Positions 1 through 13,200 of a DNA stretch of 64,000 nt are shown piece by piece. The stretch comes from Arcuatula senhousia (Eukaryota > Mollusca > Bivalvia > Mytilida > Mytilidae). The stretch lies in contig OZ020309.1 of assembly GCA_963971305.1 (NCBI GenBank), forward strand, positions 18,779,001 to 18,843,000, in the 5' to 3' direction. The position numbers were made by a program, and so were the translations under genes. How positions within the stretch are numbered: position 1 is the stretch's first letter; every line of letters begins with the position of its first letter. Below the pieces are notes generated by a model. That model saw only the letters and a list, made by a program, of their open reading frames with translations, searched no databases and was not told the origin of the DNA.

Positions 1-1417
1 TAATGCCCATGCTCAACACAGTCAATTGTTGTTAATTTTAGTCCAAGAGAGTTACATTATTTGAGTTTTTTCTTACATTTTGCATGTAAGCCTACAGACA
101 TTCAAAAAAGAACATGCAGGTTGTACCATACACTTTCTGCCTCTGGTGAGTCTTATACAGTCAAAGCTAGCATGTTATGCACCCAAGTTTCCATGCTATA
201 CATCTCAGTGTCAAAACATTACTTTTGTGTTTTATGCAAATTTAGCAATTTCATGACTGTTAAGACATTGTTCTTAAAATTTGACCATGGTAACCCACCA
301 ACGAAAGAAGAGGGTTCATCTGTACATCCCAAATTATCTTGATCTTCGGCATGTTCAGGTTAAAGGTGCTTTTACATGTAGACAGGTCACTGGGGCATTA
401 TGTCTTCCCTTTTTTTTTTTGGGGGGGGGGGTTATGTTTTTTTAAGTTTATTGTTATATTTTGTGCATTTTGTTTCATTGACATATTTTAAGCGTTTGGT
501 TTCAAATAATATATATTATCACATAATTATATTAATATTTTATAAATTTTACATAAATGCTGAAATGGGCAATTGCAAATATAACTCTCTTTTACTTAAA
601 AAATAGATTATAATTATTGTAGATAGTAAAAGATTTAAAAAAAAAACTTTTATGACTTAAATTATACAATATGCTGCAAATTACCAAAAGAAATGAAAAA
701 TTGTCATAAAATATTCTAATTTATGTTCTGTTCATAATTATTTGTAGAAAACATTGAAAAAGGACTAGAATGAATCGGAAAAGCACAACAATCAACACCC
801 CCTTCTGTGAAAATGACAACTCGTGGTGTTAGAAGTTTGACAGAATGTTGAAACCCCTGAAGAATTCACCATTGTCCACAGTGTCGTAATAATTGTATGC
901 TAATTATACACACTGAGAAAGTGATAATAAATTATTTCGAAATCGTCAACATGGTGAAAATCTTTGTGAAATATGTTTTGTGTGGTTGACAACAGTTAAT
1001 TAAACCTAACCCTACAATTTTGGTTTCACTTATCTGATTTGAGTTCTGAAAATCGATACTTGTACATTTTGCAAAAACTTTCACTTCACAAAAATAAAAT
1101 GAAATAGAATACTTGTTTGTTGAAAATGGTATTATGAAGTCTGTTTGTGCATATACTTTGTAGAGTTGATGAAAAAGATTCTCCCCAAAATCACAGCATA
1201 CAATATCTTCATTTATACTTTTTTGTTAGTTTAAGTAAGCCTTCAGCTATTTATTCTCAATTTTAAAACTTTTACAGAGAAATAAAGAATACAAGGGCTA
1301 TATAGGTTCTGCTGATTTCCACAGAGATTCTGAATTGGTAAGTTATTTTATGTTTTAGGCTGAAGATTTTCAAAACTATTTCCATCTAAATGATGATGGG
1401 TATTTATAGTCCTGACT

Positions 1418-1574
1418 AGGGGAAAGCCCCTCTGCATCGACTATTTAACAGTAATACTGTTAAAGACTCGCTATGTGCCATGGGTCGTCCAGCCCATGAC
1501 ACCCCACCACCAGTGTTAGCTGCTCTAGAGTATCCTTTGTTGTCACTGGAACAGTGCCCGTCTTGCACCACGGG
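1418..1574. other. GC-rich patch with five consecutive hairpins
   Basis: Hairpins: AGGGG-AAAG-CCCCT (1418-1431); TTTAACAGTA-A-TACTGTTAAA (1444-1464), a perfect 10-bp stem; CATGGG/CCCATG (1479-1498), extendable by GTG/CAC; CACTG-GAA-CAGTG (1544-1556); and CCCGT/ACGGG (1557-1574). The patch stands out in composition from its AT-rich flanks. The minus strand is open for 63 codons (1416-1607), but the product is not recognised and the frame may be incidental. It could be a structured RNA or part of a transposon. No tRNA-type A or B box is evident. Confidence 0.5.
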
Positions 1575-2642
1575 GAGGTACTGGTCGGAATTTGCAAGAC
1601 TTTCCATCTAAACATGTAAAATATATCTTGAGATTTGATTTCAAGGTTAGTATAAATGGTCTATTTTGTTTTTATACAGTGCAAATTAATACCCCCAAAA
1701 TTAGCCATTTGTATTGTAAAATTAGCAACCTCAAAAATGAAAAAAAGAAATTAATTTGAAAAAAAAAATAAAGATATATTCTTTACTTCTACATACACTG
1801 AGTATGTTCTTTTCCCCGAAACATTATTAAAAATATATCATATATCTTATAAAACTCAGACTCAGAACTGGCTTTTAAATATCACTTGTTCTATGTTTTT
1901 AGCCCCTTATTATTTGCAGAACCTTTAAAATTTTTCGTAAGAAGTTTACTATTGACCTTTTAATCTCTTTTAGTCAACCTTCTGGTTTCAATTTTAAACT
2001 CCAAAAAGTTCTGGATATATATTTCTTTATAAAGCAAGTGAGTCAAATTAATTTACTTATTAGCATTATACATGTTAAACCAGTCAAAATGCATGTGACA
2101 TTTTTTTTATTTATAAAATTTTGACACACTTTTTTGTGCTTTCCTTCAAGATATTGCAGGAATAGTATAAAACTTGCGTATTTAATATCACAATAAATGT
2201 GCATGTATCAGTGAATGTGTCAGTGAAAACAATAACTGTTATTGAGGACCTTTCAAAACCACACAATTTTGAGAAAAAAATTATGTGAAGAGTTTGGGAA
2301 TTTATTTATTGAAAATCCCATTTCTAAATTACATCAAAACTTCCCTAAACAGAATCCTCAATAGACAGAAAGAGGAAATAAACTGAACTGCTGGTCAAGT
2401 CCCTTGTTAAAAGATCTCTTAACATTTCAAACCTGTATAATCCAAACACCTGTCTAATCCAAGAAGTTCTTTATTCCCAATGTGGTTCGTTATAGACAGG
2501 TTTTACTATACATGTACATTTGGTGTTTGGGCTGTAACTGAAAACTTATTGCTTTTTAACTCAAAGTATGTTATTGCTTGTAGCTTATGTATTGTTTTTG
2601 CTCTGTTCAAAGTGGAACTGCTCATCATAAGACTAGTTAAGG

Positions 2643-2830
2643 GTATATAGGATATTCACATATTTTCTTCATGTGATATGGGATATTTGGGCAAAAATTT
2701 CTGAGATATAGGATATTTTAATCAATTTTATGTAAATGGATATGGGATATTGGACAAACACTTTTTGGGATACTAGAAATGTGATGAAAAATTTATATGG
2801 ATATGGGATATAATGGGTATCCCCCCTAAA
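2643..2830 (+). repeat. Degenerate GGATATGGGATAT repeat patch
   Basis: Variants of GATATGGGATAT recur at least five times between 2643 and 2815, at irregular 30 to 50 bp spacing, ending in TATCCCCCC. It looks like an old tandem repeat or a piece of a dispersed element; no boundaries can be fixed. Confidence 0.4.
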
Positions 2831-3045
2831 TAAGCCCCCATCATGTTTTCAGTGACACTGTTCAGATCCTTTGAAAAAGAACTTTTAATTAAATGTTTGA
2901 TAAGATTCTGAAACTTTTAGATTGAACACAATTTCAATGACGTCAAACCATTATTAAATAGTTATAAATAAAAAATAAAAAAAACTCAAAAGCAAGATCT
3001 TTTCTCTTGGATATTTGAGATCGATACCAGTTAAGTATTTTTTTT

Positions 3046-3278
3046 TAGGCCAAAAAAAAATATATGTCTGTTTCCTGCTACCCTACCTTCCCTATTTTTG
3101 GGGCCCTACCCTAAAGTTTTTATTGGCATTTTGGGACAAACACCATTATAGGTGGGATTGCTTCCCCATTGACACAATGTAAAAAAAAATTTGTAAAAAA
3201 AAAATAATTTCCTACCTACCTACCCTAATTTTCAAGAGTAGGAAGCAAGAAACAAACATATATTTGGTTTTGGCCTTA
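3046..3278. mobile_element. Small inverted-repeat element (MITE-like)
   Basis: TAGGCCAAAA...ATATATGTCTGTTTCCTGC at the left is repeated inverted at the right (ATATATGTTTGTTTCTTGC when reverse-complemented, then the TTAGGCC end). The arms are imperfect over about 40 bp. There is no coding capacity. It lies about 1 kb upstream of the AHR start codon. Confidence 0.6.
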
Positions 3279-3699
3279 TAACAATGTACCTTTATTTACT
3301 AAGAAAGTTAATTTCCAGGAATATGATATTTACTTTCATTCATAAAATTTTATAATTGAAAAAAATATGCCGTTTTATATGTTCTGCAATTTTTTGCAAC
3401 CCTTTGTTCTAGTCTTAATACTTTCAAAGAGTCCTAAGCCACTTTACCTAACTCCCCTGTAAAAAGACAAATCTGTCATTTGATTCACAGATCAGATGTC
3501 ATTTGGCATCTCAAAAATATAATGGTAACATCAGATTTTTTTTGCAGATTGTTCTTGATACCCCAAGAAAAATCATTTGTCAGTTGAAAATTAATGTATT
3601 CTGTTATATTTTGTTCCAAGTATTGTCATCTTTTGGACTTTTCTGATTAAGATAATAAAACCATTGAAAGTTAATCAGATAATTATGGTTTTTGACTCA

Positions 3700-4259
3700 C
3701 CTGTGATAAGCTTACCTGTGGCAGTAGCACAAAAGAACCAGTTCATGCATCCTTGGTTTTGATTGGTGGTGATTAATGAAAGGGGAGGAGCTAATGTCAA
3801 TGGGGTGGGATTAATTAGTTCCATGACAGGTCGCGTGGCATTGGGTAGTTAAACATGGAATTGGTTAGAAAAATAAGTCCAGAGTGTTAGAATAAGATTG
3901 CCCCGATTGTTGTATTTTAAAATTGTTAATGTATGCATTTTTAAGATAACTCATAATATCATGATCGTTTCGCAAGATTCAAAATTGACCAAATCGACCT
4001 ACGATTGACAAAACATAGTTCCGTTACGAAAGATCACGAAGAGCCAAATGTAAACACTCCGAATGGTAAACAAACCACAATTACGTACAAGATGAACGTT
4101 ACTTGACCTGTTTCGGAAGTTTTACTTTGTTTTTTGTTTTTTGTTCAAAAGTGCAATATTTTGGGAATGTTTAATTTATCGATACTACAATTGAGCGGAT
4201 GTTCAAAATTTGTGCGTAAAATTGTCGTCTGAATGGTTGATGATTGGGTCATTAAAACT
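3700..4259 (+). promoter_or_regulatory. Candidate AHR promoter and 5' UTR region
   Basis: This is the DNA immediately upstream of the first coding exon. CpG dinucleotides are clearly denser from about 3825 to 4260 than in the surrounding AT-rich sequence. It holds an inverted CCAAT box (ATTGG at 3762-3766), GGGGAGG and GGGGTGGG GC-box-like strings near 3781-3810, and a TCGCGTG site at 3831. I see no convincing TATA box at a suitable distance. The transcription start is not determined, and a separate non-coding first exon further upstream cannot be excluded. Assignment as promoter is inference from position and composition. Confidence 0.45.
3831..3837 (+). promoter_or_regulatory. Dioxin/xenobiotic response element-like site (TCGCGTG)
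   Basis: TCGCGTG fits the AHR-ARNT core TNGCGTG, and the next bases (GCA) partly fit the extended consensus. It lies about 430 bp upstream of the AHR start codon, so it could mediate feedback of AHR on its own gene. A seven-base match can arise by chance, and whether this bivalve protein uses the vertebrate consensus is not shown here. Confidence 0.35.
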
Positions 4260-4297
4260 ATGTACGCAACAAAAAGACGGAGACGAACTGTAAAAAG
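4260..4297 (+). CDS. AHR: AHR coding exon 1 (basic N-terminus)
   Basis: The exon encodes [12 protein letters not shown] plus two bases of the next codon, then a strong donor (AG|GTAAGG) at 4298. The MYA(S/T)KRR start is characteristic of AHR proteins including nematode AHR-1, and the KRRRR cluster corresponds to the first half of the family's bipartite nuclear localisation signal. An in-frame ATG lies 27 bp upstream at 4233, directly after an in-frame TGA (4230-4232), and would add nine residues (MVDDWVIKT). I chose 4260 because it matches the family N-terminus; the upstream ATG is the 5'-most in-frame start, so leaky scanning or use of either start is possible. The short exon was recognised by phase and by fit to exon 2. 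Confidence 0.85.
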
Positions 4298-7200
4298 GTA
4301 AGGCTAAAAAATAGAAAAATCAGGATTTTGAAAATTTTTCCGGTCTTTTAATTTTTTTTCTTAGTGTCTATTTCAAGACCATTGGATTTCTTTATTTCTA
4401 GTATTAAGGGGGATGCCGAACTTGGCAAAAACTCAGATATCGCAACATTTTAAATGTTTGATTTAAATGTAACATATATTGTTTTAAATCAGATAAAATT
4501 ATTATTTGATGTTGAAACTTTGCAATTGAATATATTGGACTGTGTTTTGTGTTTCTTTTAAAAAACTTGAAGATTTGCATCAGCTAGGTCAAGGATTTCT
4601 AAAATAGTATGATTGAATTTTTATTGAATAAATAAAAAAATGATTGTTTTGCTTTGACATTAAGTCACTTCAATGTATTAAAGTATAACAATTAAAAGGT
4701 GTAAGAATTTTATTATCTATTTTTGAATAAAAACAAAACAAAACATAAGGAATACAATTTCATATTAAATTATTTACTTTATTATTTTCAAAATTTTAGG
4801 GTATTTTTTGAAATATTGTTGTAAAAAATGGAAAATATATAACAAAATTAATTTAGTATTAAGCATATGTAGTAAAATTTTACTATTTTCATTAATTCAA
4901 GAACAGACACTTTGATTTTTTATTATTTCCTTATACAAAGCATTTACAAAGACAAAATATTATAACCCATATAAACTCTTTTTGTTTCCAACTTTCACAT
5001 TATTTTCATCGCATATTTTTGTTTCTCATCTCTTCCTGTCTTCCATCGTGTTCGAGCAATTACTCTGTCATTCCGACAACGTCGATGTCATAGTAAAGTG
5101 CAGTCATCGAAACGTGGAACATAAAAAAGACAATATTTTGCTCATTGTTCGATATTCTGAAAAGGAAGAGAACTAAATTAAACACACTTTTAACCCATTA
5201 TCCATCTATTTCCTTTAGAAGCTTTGATTCATGTTAGGAAATTCGAAAATATTCTTGTCAGTGTAATTACTATAATTGGTTTAAATTTGTGTTATTGTCG
5301 GTTTTGCTAGTGATCATGTTTGTTTATTTGTTTATTTTTTAATGTGTTCCTTTTTCCCCCTTTCATAAAAAAAAAAGAATTTTCATAGTTAAAAATTTCA
5401 GATAAACTGTTGGAAAATTATGTAAAAATTTATGTTTTTTATTGTGCTATTTTTTAAATGACTGTGCAGTTGTTTAGAAATTATCTTTTTTTTTCTTTTT
5501 GGATGTTAGGTCCAAAAGAAACATATCCTAAGAAAATAAATATTTTTCCCTTCACAAATATTCTAAAAAGTGTTTTTCAATTTCTTAAGTAGCTTTTGAT
5601 GCCTCTGAATTCTTTCTTCTTTAGATTTGTGTTTAGTATAATTGTTTCAAACTTTACTAGATAGTATGGCATCGATAGGAGACAAAATATTAAATCATAA
5701 TGCATAAGAAAAAAAAAGACCACTTGATATATTTTTCTTCTTTGTTTAAAGGACAAATAGCATTTTTTACATTATCTTTTTCATCATAAACTTATAATAT
5801 AATTGGCCTGCTTCAACAAACAACAGCAGTTATATTTATCATTGAACACATTCATACATTTCTTCGTCAAATATGTTTAATGACCTGCAACAAAATTGAC
5901 CACCTGAATCGGGAAGCCCTCGTCATTCCAGCTGATCGAAGTGCCCTTCATATAGAATCGTTTACTCTAATTAACTCAATGTTTACTCAATATCGTTTGA
6001 CTTTGAACATTTTACTCCGTACTTTCTCAATCATCATCAAAGTTAATTAGTTATAATTTCGCCAATGCATTTACTTTTCAAACGCTCAACTCGGTAGCGA
6101 AAGTTATATACACTCTGAACAGTTATTTCAAATGCAATAAAATTATATGAACCAAATATTATTGACTCTTAAAATCACAATAACTTGAATTAATTCATTT
6201 CTGACGGCTCGTAAAAAACTCGCATTTCATTTGTTTTTTCTATGATCAGCTAGGAAAAAAAGCAAAGGTGACTGCTGACATATGGTCGTAGTATAATTAA
6301 GAGTAGGAGAAATGTTTCGAGGGCATTTTTCGTTTCATCTTGAATGAACACCGATTTTCACCTAACAGAATTTGATTTGTCATTAATACCTTGTTCAAAG
6401 ATCAAAAGATCAAAATAATAAACCTAATTGAGATAAAAAGAGAGACATTTTTGATGAAGTTTGCTTTCTTTTCTTTTTTCTTTCTATTCTATAATGATTC
6501 AATATGTCACATAAAATTATGGTTATAACATAAAGGCTACAATGGTTTTTGAGGTGTTACATGGAATTTGGAGAAAATTGTTGAAAAATAATTAATTTTG
6601 TGAAAATATGGGAAAGAAAAACAAGTTGATTTATTATGTTGTACGTGGTTAGTAGCTTCATAAATTTTGATATTTTCTTTGAATAATAAATATTTTTTCC
6701 TATGAAAAATATATAATTAGTAAGCATTTGTCATTTGTTGTTTTTGTTTTAAGTTTGGGGAACATTTAGATAATAACCAAAATTAAATACCATCTTTTTA
6801 ATACAATGTTGAGAACAAGAAGATTTTGTTACATTCAAATTTTACAAGTTTTGTGTCTTTTTTCAGTTGTTTTTAAAGAGGCTTAAGGTATAATATAAAA
6901 GGCATAAAACAAGTTCTAGATTTCTGATGATAAAGAAATAACAAAAGAAAAATCTTGTTAGAATAGCTTTTTTATAAAGAAACTACAAATATCTTTGTCC
7001 GTAAAGTTGTAATCACAGGAATTCAGTATTTTACAAGGAAAAAATAAACTTCTTGTAAGTTTTCTGTTTTTTGGCTTGTTATAATACAAGTATAAAGATT
7101 GCAATTTAGTCCATTTTCAGATAACTGGAAAACAGCTTTATAATTTAAAAGGAATCAAGATTTTTACAAAAAATATTTTTTTGCAGACCAAAATTTCTTT

Positions 7201-10200
7201 TGAAGCTATTAATAATACCATACATATTTTTTTTACAATGAAAAGCTTTCTGAAAGATTTTTAAGGAGCAAATGCCTTAGTTATCTAAGTATTTTAGGAC
7301 CATGAGTTTAATGTCAGGGCTGTTTGAGAAAAAAATTACATGGAAGGTTGAAGGCACTTTTAGTTAAACTCCCAGATCTCTAATAAGCTCTTGTAGCTTT
7401 AATGACAGACTATGGTTACATGTACCACCAATAGAAATATTATCTTCAAACCCCCACATTGAAATTTCTGGAAGGGGCCTCACTATTTCTCTTCCAACTT
7501 AAACTTAGACTGTAAACCAGAAATTTTCATGGCAGTTTTATGTTCCCTATTTTCATGTGACATTGCTTGAACAAAAATTTAACTACACAGCTATATGTAT
7601 CTTCCATTGTAGGACAATAACATTACAGGGCAAATTCATAACTGAGCAAACCAAAATTGAGTTGACTTCTACTTTGAATAAAGCACAGTGCAGACATTTC
7701 AGTTTACAGTATTTTCAATCTTAAAATATCATTTCCACCTGTCTTTTAAGTTAGGTTGGCACCAAAACTAATAATAAACTAGTGCCATATTTGTGTAGGC
7801 AAATTACAAAATGGACAAATTTTAATTACAAGACCTGAAGTCTCATGCAAGATTTATAAGTCTTTGCGAAGATTTGACATTGATTGGTTTTGATAAGGGG
7901 GGACGTGATATTCCATCTGTCGTGCAATATGGAAACAAGGCATAAACAGTCAGGGCTGGGTAAAAAGTCAGGGAGAAACGTGTGATTATTTTACAATAAC
8001 ATGGGGCTAATTTGATAATAATAACAGTCCAGGTAACAATAGAGGACTAATTTGTCCCGGGCTGGTTAGAGGGGGCCGGTAAAGGTGTTCACAGGTATTC
8101 AATTAAAAACTACAGGTGTAAATTGAATAATTGAAAAATTTGAGCCATTAGGAGTAGCAATTATGAAAGTTGACTTTGAAAATTTACAGGTCATCTTTGA
8201 AATTATTAAATTTGGGTAAAATGGTGTTCCAAATTGTTTATGATTACCCTTATGGAGCCCCTAAAAAGGACCATAGAAGCAATAGGAAGATATGATCATA
8301 AAAGTTGTTTTCCCTTTAGAAAATATGGTTAACTAATTAGGTGCGAACATTCGCTAATTTACAAAATTAACATTACCGAATGTCTGTCACTAGAAATTAT
8401 ATCAGGACCTTTATTTCAAACCTATCTAATAATTACATGTAAAATAGTCTTTGAAGGTTGATTTGGAAGTTGGTCGTTGACAGTATTTTGTTTATTTAGA
8501 CTTGATTGAAATTGGTTTTGAAAGCATAATGACGAATGTATGGACATTATTTTTTCTTGTTTAGGGAATTTTCCAATTAAGTTAATACCACCTGGAATTT
8601 TATTTATAGATTTAATTGAAGTAATAAACATTATGCAAAGTCATATTAGATGGGTAATTTTTATTGGTGAATATTAGGTTTGGTTGGTTGCTGGTCTGTC
8701 TGTCTGTCCGTCTGTCCCATGAGGGTTTTTATTTGATAATTTGTAAATATTTCACAAGTGTATGAATTAAATTTTCCTCAGCATTTTAATTCAATAAAAC
8801 GAAATTTAAATAAATGTAAAATTTGTCAATTTAATGATAGTAGCCCAGCTCAAAATCTAGAGGCCATGGGCATTGGGCCCATGATCATTTAGGTTTTTTT
8901 TTGCCTTTAGACACTTTTACTGCTCAAAACACAGCATTCCCTGTTGATAGTAAGAGTTATTTCCCTTTTGGAATTACATATTAGCTTAAAAGCTAGCTTA
9001 CTATGAACCAATATTTAATAAAATGAAGGATATTAAAAACAATATTTAAAAGGCAAACAAGGAAAGTATTGGATGTAAAAATAATATTTTCAAAGCTAAT
9101 ATTTTTACAATTACAATTTATCGATATCATTTACTATTTGTAATGATTACAGCCCCGTCATTTTTATCCCTTTCATTTGACTGATAGGGGAGGAGTTGAC
9201 TTCACAGACGGCTAAATCGCAACTTGAAAGCATCGGCCTCCGTCTAATGCATAAAATAGTTATTATATCTCTTCATTGATTATAACAGAGTATTATTATT
9301 TTATCTCTGCATATCATGAGTTTTATGGGAGTTTTTTGGATGAACTATTATGTACTTCGAGTCCATTTATCTTTTAAATATTAGCTCTGTAATAGTTAAA
9401 AATGGCCTATTTATGTCACGGTGAATATTTGAGATTCTTTATGGATGCTAAAAAGATTTCGAAAAAAGATTAAAGAGGTCAAGTTTTAAAGTTTGATTTC
9501 TTGATATGATTCAATGCAATCTTAAAATTTTTATGTTGAAGTTTTTTACTTGAATAAAGAGATTGAATTCTTAATATTTTTATTTGTTAATATAAGGTGC
9601 AGTCTTATTAAAAAAAAATCAAATTATTTATCAGTCTTAAAACCTAAACATTGTGTATTTGTGATAAGTTAATCTGAGGGGTTTTTTTGTAATAGATCCA
9701 ATTTTTTAAATGTATTTAAATTTCTTAATTTTACAATATATATCTACCAGGCTAAATGTACTTTTTCTCATAGAATTCAAATTTCTAAACCACAATTGTC
9801 TAAGCTTTGTAAAAAATTATATTGTTTACAAATTTTCTCAGACATTTCAAGCAACCACAGCTTCCAATTTGTCGTTGGGTAGAAATTTACGCCGTTTTCC
9901 GAGCCCTATCAAATTCCATATGTCGTCTTGAATGGTATGCTAATTAGTCTTCCCAGTAGGTAAATTACGGTTGTTTCGGCAAATTACCCACAATCCAATC
10001 TGTAGTTTAAGGTGTATATGTCAACAAAGCCGTAGAAAAAATTATGAATTACGGCCATAAACTGTGAAGTTATTGTTCGGTAGGTTGACTTCTGTGTGCA
10101 CAGTCGCGACCTTACATGGACAGTTACATTCCTCTTGTTCAAAATCAAAACTTTATATTTTTAAAATAAATGGCTTGCTTTGGTTGAAAATTCCAATGTC

Positions 10201-13200
10201 CAGAAATATTCTGAATGCTTGTGCTTTTGACTTAAAATTCACTTAATTTCAATTGTGCTATAAAAATTGCTTTTACACACATGCTTATACTTTTTTAATG
10301 AATGAAATTTTTTAAGAATCAATGTTTAATGTTGGGCATTGGGCGGCCAAAATATTTTCGTAACATATTTTTCTCAGCAAAAACTCATCTAAGCCTCTTG
10401 ATATTATGTTTGCATTATCAATATGGGGTACATCTTAAATATCATTTGATTCTATATTATAGGTCTATGAAGCATGGATGTCTTACTAAGCCCAATTCCG
10501 ACTCTTTTTGTCTTTGACTTAAGTAGTTATTTCTAAAATCAATGATGTATAGACACAAATACTTCTCGTACATCTTTAAAAAAACTTTTTCAATTCTGAA
10601 CTTTTAGTCCCCTGATGTATTAGAATTTAGAAAATTCTGTTTATATAATGGTCCACAGTGACTTGACCTTATACATGTAACATAGTCTATCTTTAATCTA
10701 ACTTTAATCGTAGACTGTTTAGGAAAGTTGAAAAAAAAACAAATTAAAGATTTTGAGATTAAAAGTTCGGTAAAAAGAGCACTATTTGTGTATTTCTATA
10801 AAACGATTAGAGAACTTAAGTATTTCATGGACTATATAAATGAGTAATGTATATAATCAGTTCAAAATCAGAATTTTATTTGGCAGTATGTTGGTGGCCT
10901 AGTAATAGCTGTACTGTTAATGAAAGTTCGGTTCACATTTGGTATATTTTAGATTTTCTATTTAACAGAGAGGGTAAACAAAATCTGCTCTTGAGAAAGT
11001 TTTGGTATGGCATTAGCCTCATTACTGACCTTCAAAACCTAAATCTGATCTTTTTTAATGAAATTATTAAGACAGTCCTGAGAAAATTTACATAGAAAAT
11101 AATGAGATGTGGAATAAGTGTTCATGACACAGCCCACAATCAAGCGGCAATTCAGAAAAATCACAATGGACAACCGCCAGCAGCCTTCAACGAGGCCAGT
11201 AAACTAGTTGCTAAATGACTGTAAGAAGCAGGAGAATTAAGGGATAAAATTGCTAAATGACACAGAAGAATAAGTTAGAATGAAAAATGACTTTCCAAAG
11301 CAGAGAATCAAATTATGGGGTTCTTAAATTGGCCCAGGTACGTCCATAAAGGGCATTAATCACCAACACACACACACTTTAAAATGACTGTACAAAACAG
11401 TAGTCTCTCAAATCTGGTCATAGGTTTGAAAATTATTTACGAAATTGCTTTTTTATTTTGCATTTCTAGAATTTTGCACTGGCATCCATATATAGTCTAT
11501 ACATGTACTATTTGCTTCATTATAGTAGGATAAATCCATAATTGCTATCAAATTTCAACAAATGTTGGCAATTGTAACATTGTATCTTTTAAAAACAATA
11601 GGCTAGGGATCATATTTCACAATATTACCATTCTGTATTAGAGGGTTAGGCTTCCTATCTACAACATGCTTGAATGGGGTCGCTCCCTGGAACGGTAAGC
11701 ATTTGATCGGGCGGAAATCTCTTGAAAGGGGAGTCGTAAAATTAGGTTGAAGGTTGTAAACATTGTTTCCATATAGGATGAAGCCTTAAAGATTGTTGAA
11801 AAATGTTTCCTTTCTTTAAAAGTTTAGGTGTGCATAGTTAAACAATTTTTTTTTGAAAATCAAAGCTGTCATATGTGTCAATATGTTTTGAAAACTAAAC
11901 ATTTTTGGCATGTTTTGTATGCTTAGCAAATTTTTTTATCCTTGAAGATTTTTAGTCTTTGCTTAAATTATTGACTCTAGATTGGATGAAGCCTAAAAGT
12001 TTTGATGTGCACAGTTTTGTGAATAATGTTTTCTTTTTTCAAAATCAAAGCTGTCATATATGTTAAGGTGGGACGATACCAAATGACATATATCCAGATT
12101 TTAATTAAAATTTACAGACACATAGTTCTTACCAATATACATCCATATATGAAATAAAAAATGGGGGTCCCGGACCTCGTTTTTGAAATATATGCATTTG
12201 AAAACTGCAATTTTGGAGGGAAATTAACAAAGACATATAGGAAAAACGCAACTTGCAAACCCTTTACTTTTACTTTTTTGACACAAAATTGAACTTGTAA
12301 TATCCAAATTTTGACCAAAAACTAACATAATGTTCCTTGGAAAATTTGCGATGCAATGAGGTAAAATAAAGGATATGTACCGGACTTCGTTTTTAAGATA
12401 CGGTTTCGTAAACATTGCCTATACGTAAAAATAGCAATAGAATCTAACTAAAATTGACATCGAGTTTAACAACGTTCTGACAGATTTTTCAGTGTACAGG
12501 TAAATTTTATCGGTAACGTCGTTTTTAACGTAACGTCCCACCTTAAACTACTTTGAAAACAAAAAAAAATTATTGGCTTGTTTTGTATGTGTAATTAAAG
12601 TTTTTATACTTCATGTTTTTGAGTCTTTGTCCTTATACTAAAATAAGCTTGAACTATGTAACATTTTTAAACCCTGAAAAAAAAGCGTTTTTGAAATTAT
12701 TTAATTTTGTGTTTAGGTATTGCATTCTGTTGAGACATTATTATAATTTTTTTTTTTGGGGGGGGGGAGTGGGGAGGGGAGAAAGAGGGGATGCACCTAG
12801 GAAAAAGAGAAAAAGTGATCTACTCTAAAAAACTGCTTAATATATCTTTTTCAAAATTTACTGAAAGTTATCAGATTATATTTTCTATTAATCATGTTAA
12901 TAAAATGCATAATAAAAAATCTCAATTATATGGTGTTATTCCTATATTAAAAACGAAAGAATATGGAATATTTAATATAGGTTATCATCTTTTATCAATT
13001 TTTATTTTTATTTCATTGATTACAATCATCAAAACATATTTCACTGAAAGTAATACACAATTATCAAAATTTTACATATTTCAAATAGTATAACAACCCT
13101 ATACACAAAAATACCATAACTTATATTATCCCCCAAAACAAATATTTCTTACACTCAAATAAATAATTTATGAATTGTAACTAATTTAAAAAGTTTAATA

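Larger units (their letters stand above)
1..3699. other. Upstream DNA with no recognisable gene
   Basis: No open frame here has a recognisable domain. The sequence is AT-rich with homopolymer runs (for example T11 then G11 near 410-430), a GC-rich structured patch at 1418-1574, a GATATGGGATAT-rich patch at 2643-2815 and an inverted-repeat element at 3046-3278. I see nothing else I can name. Confidence 0.6.

Noticed and set aside
1416..1607. Possible tRNA-derived SINE in the GC-rich block
   Set aside because: No convincing A box or GGTTCGA-type B box in correct order or spacing on either strand.
12791..13093. 100-codon plus-strand open frame
   Set aside because: AT-driven composition, no recognisable domain, begins in a G-rich simple repeat.
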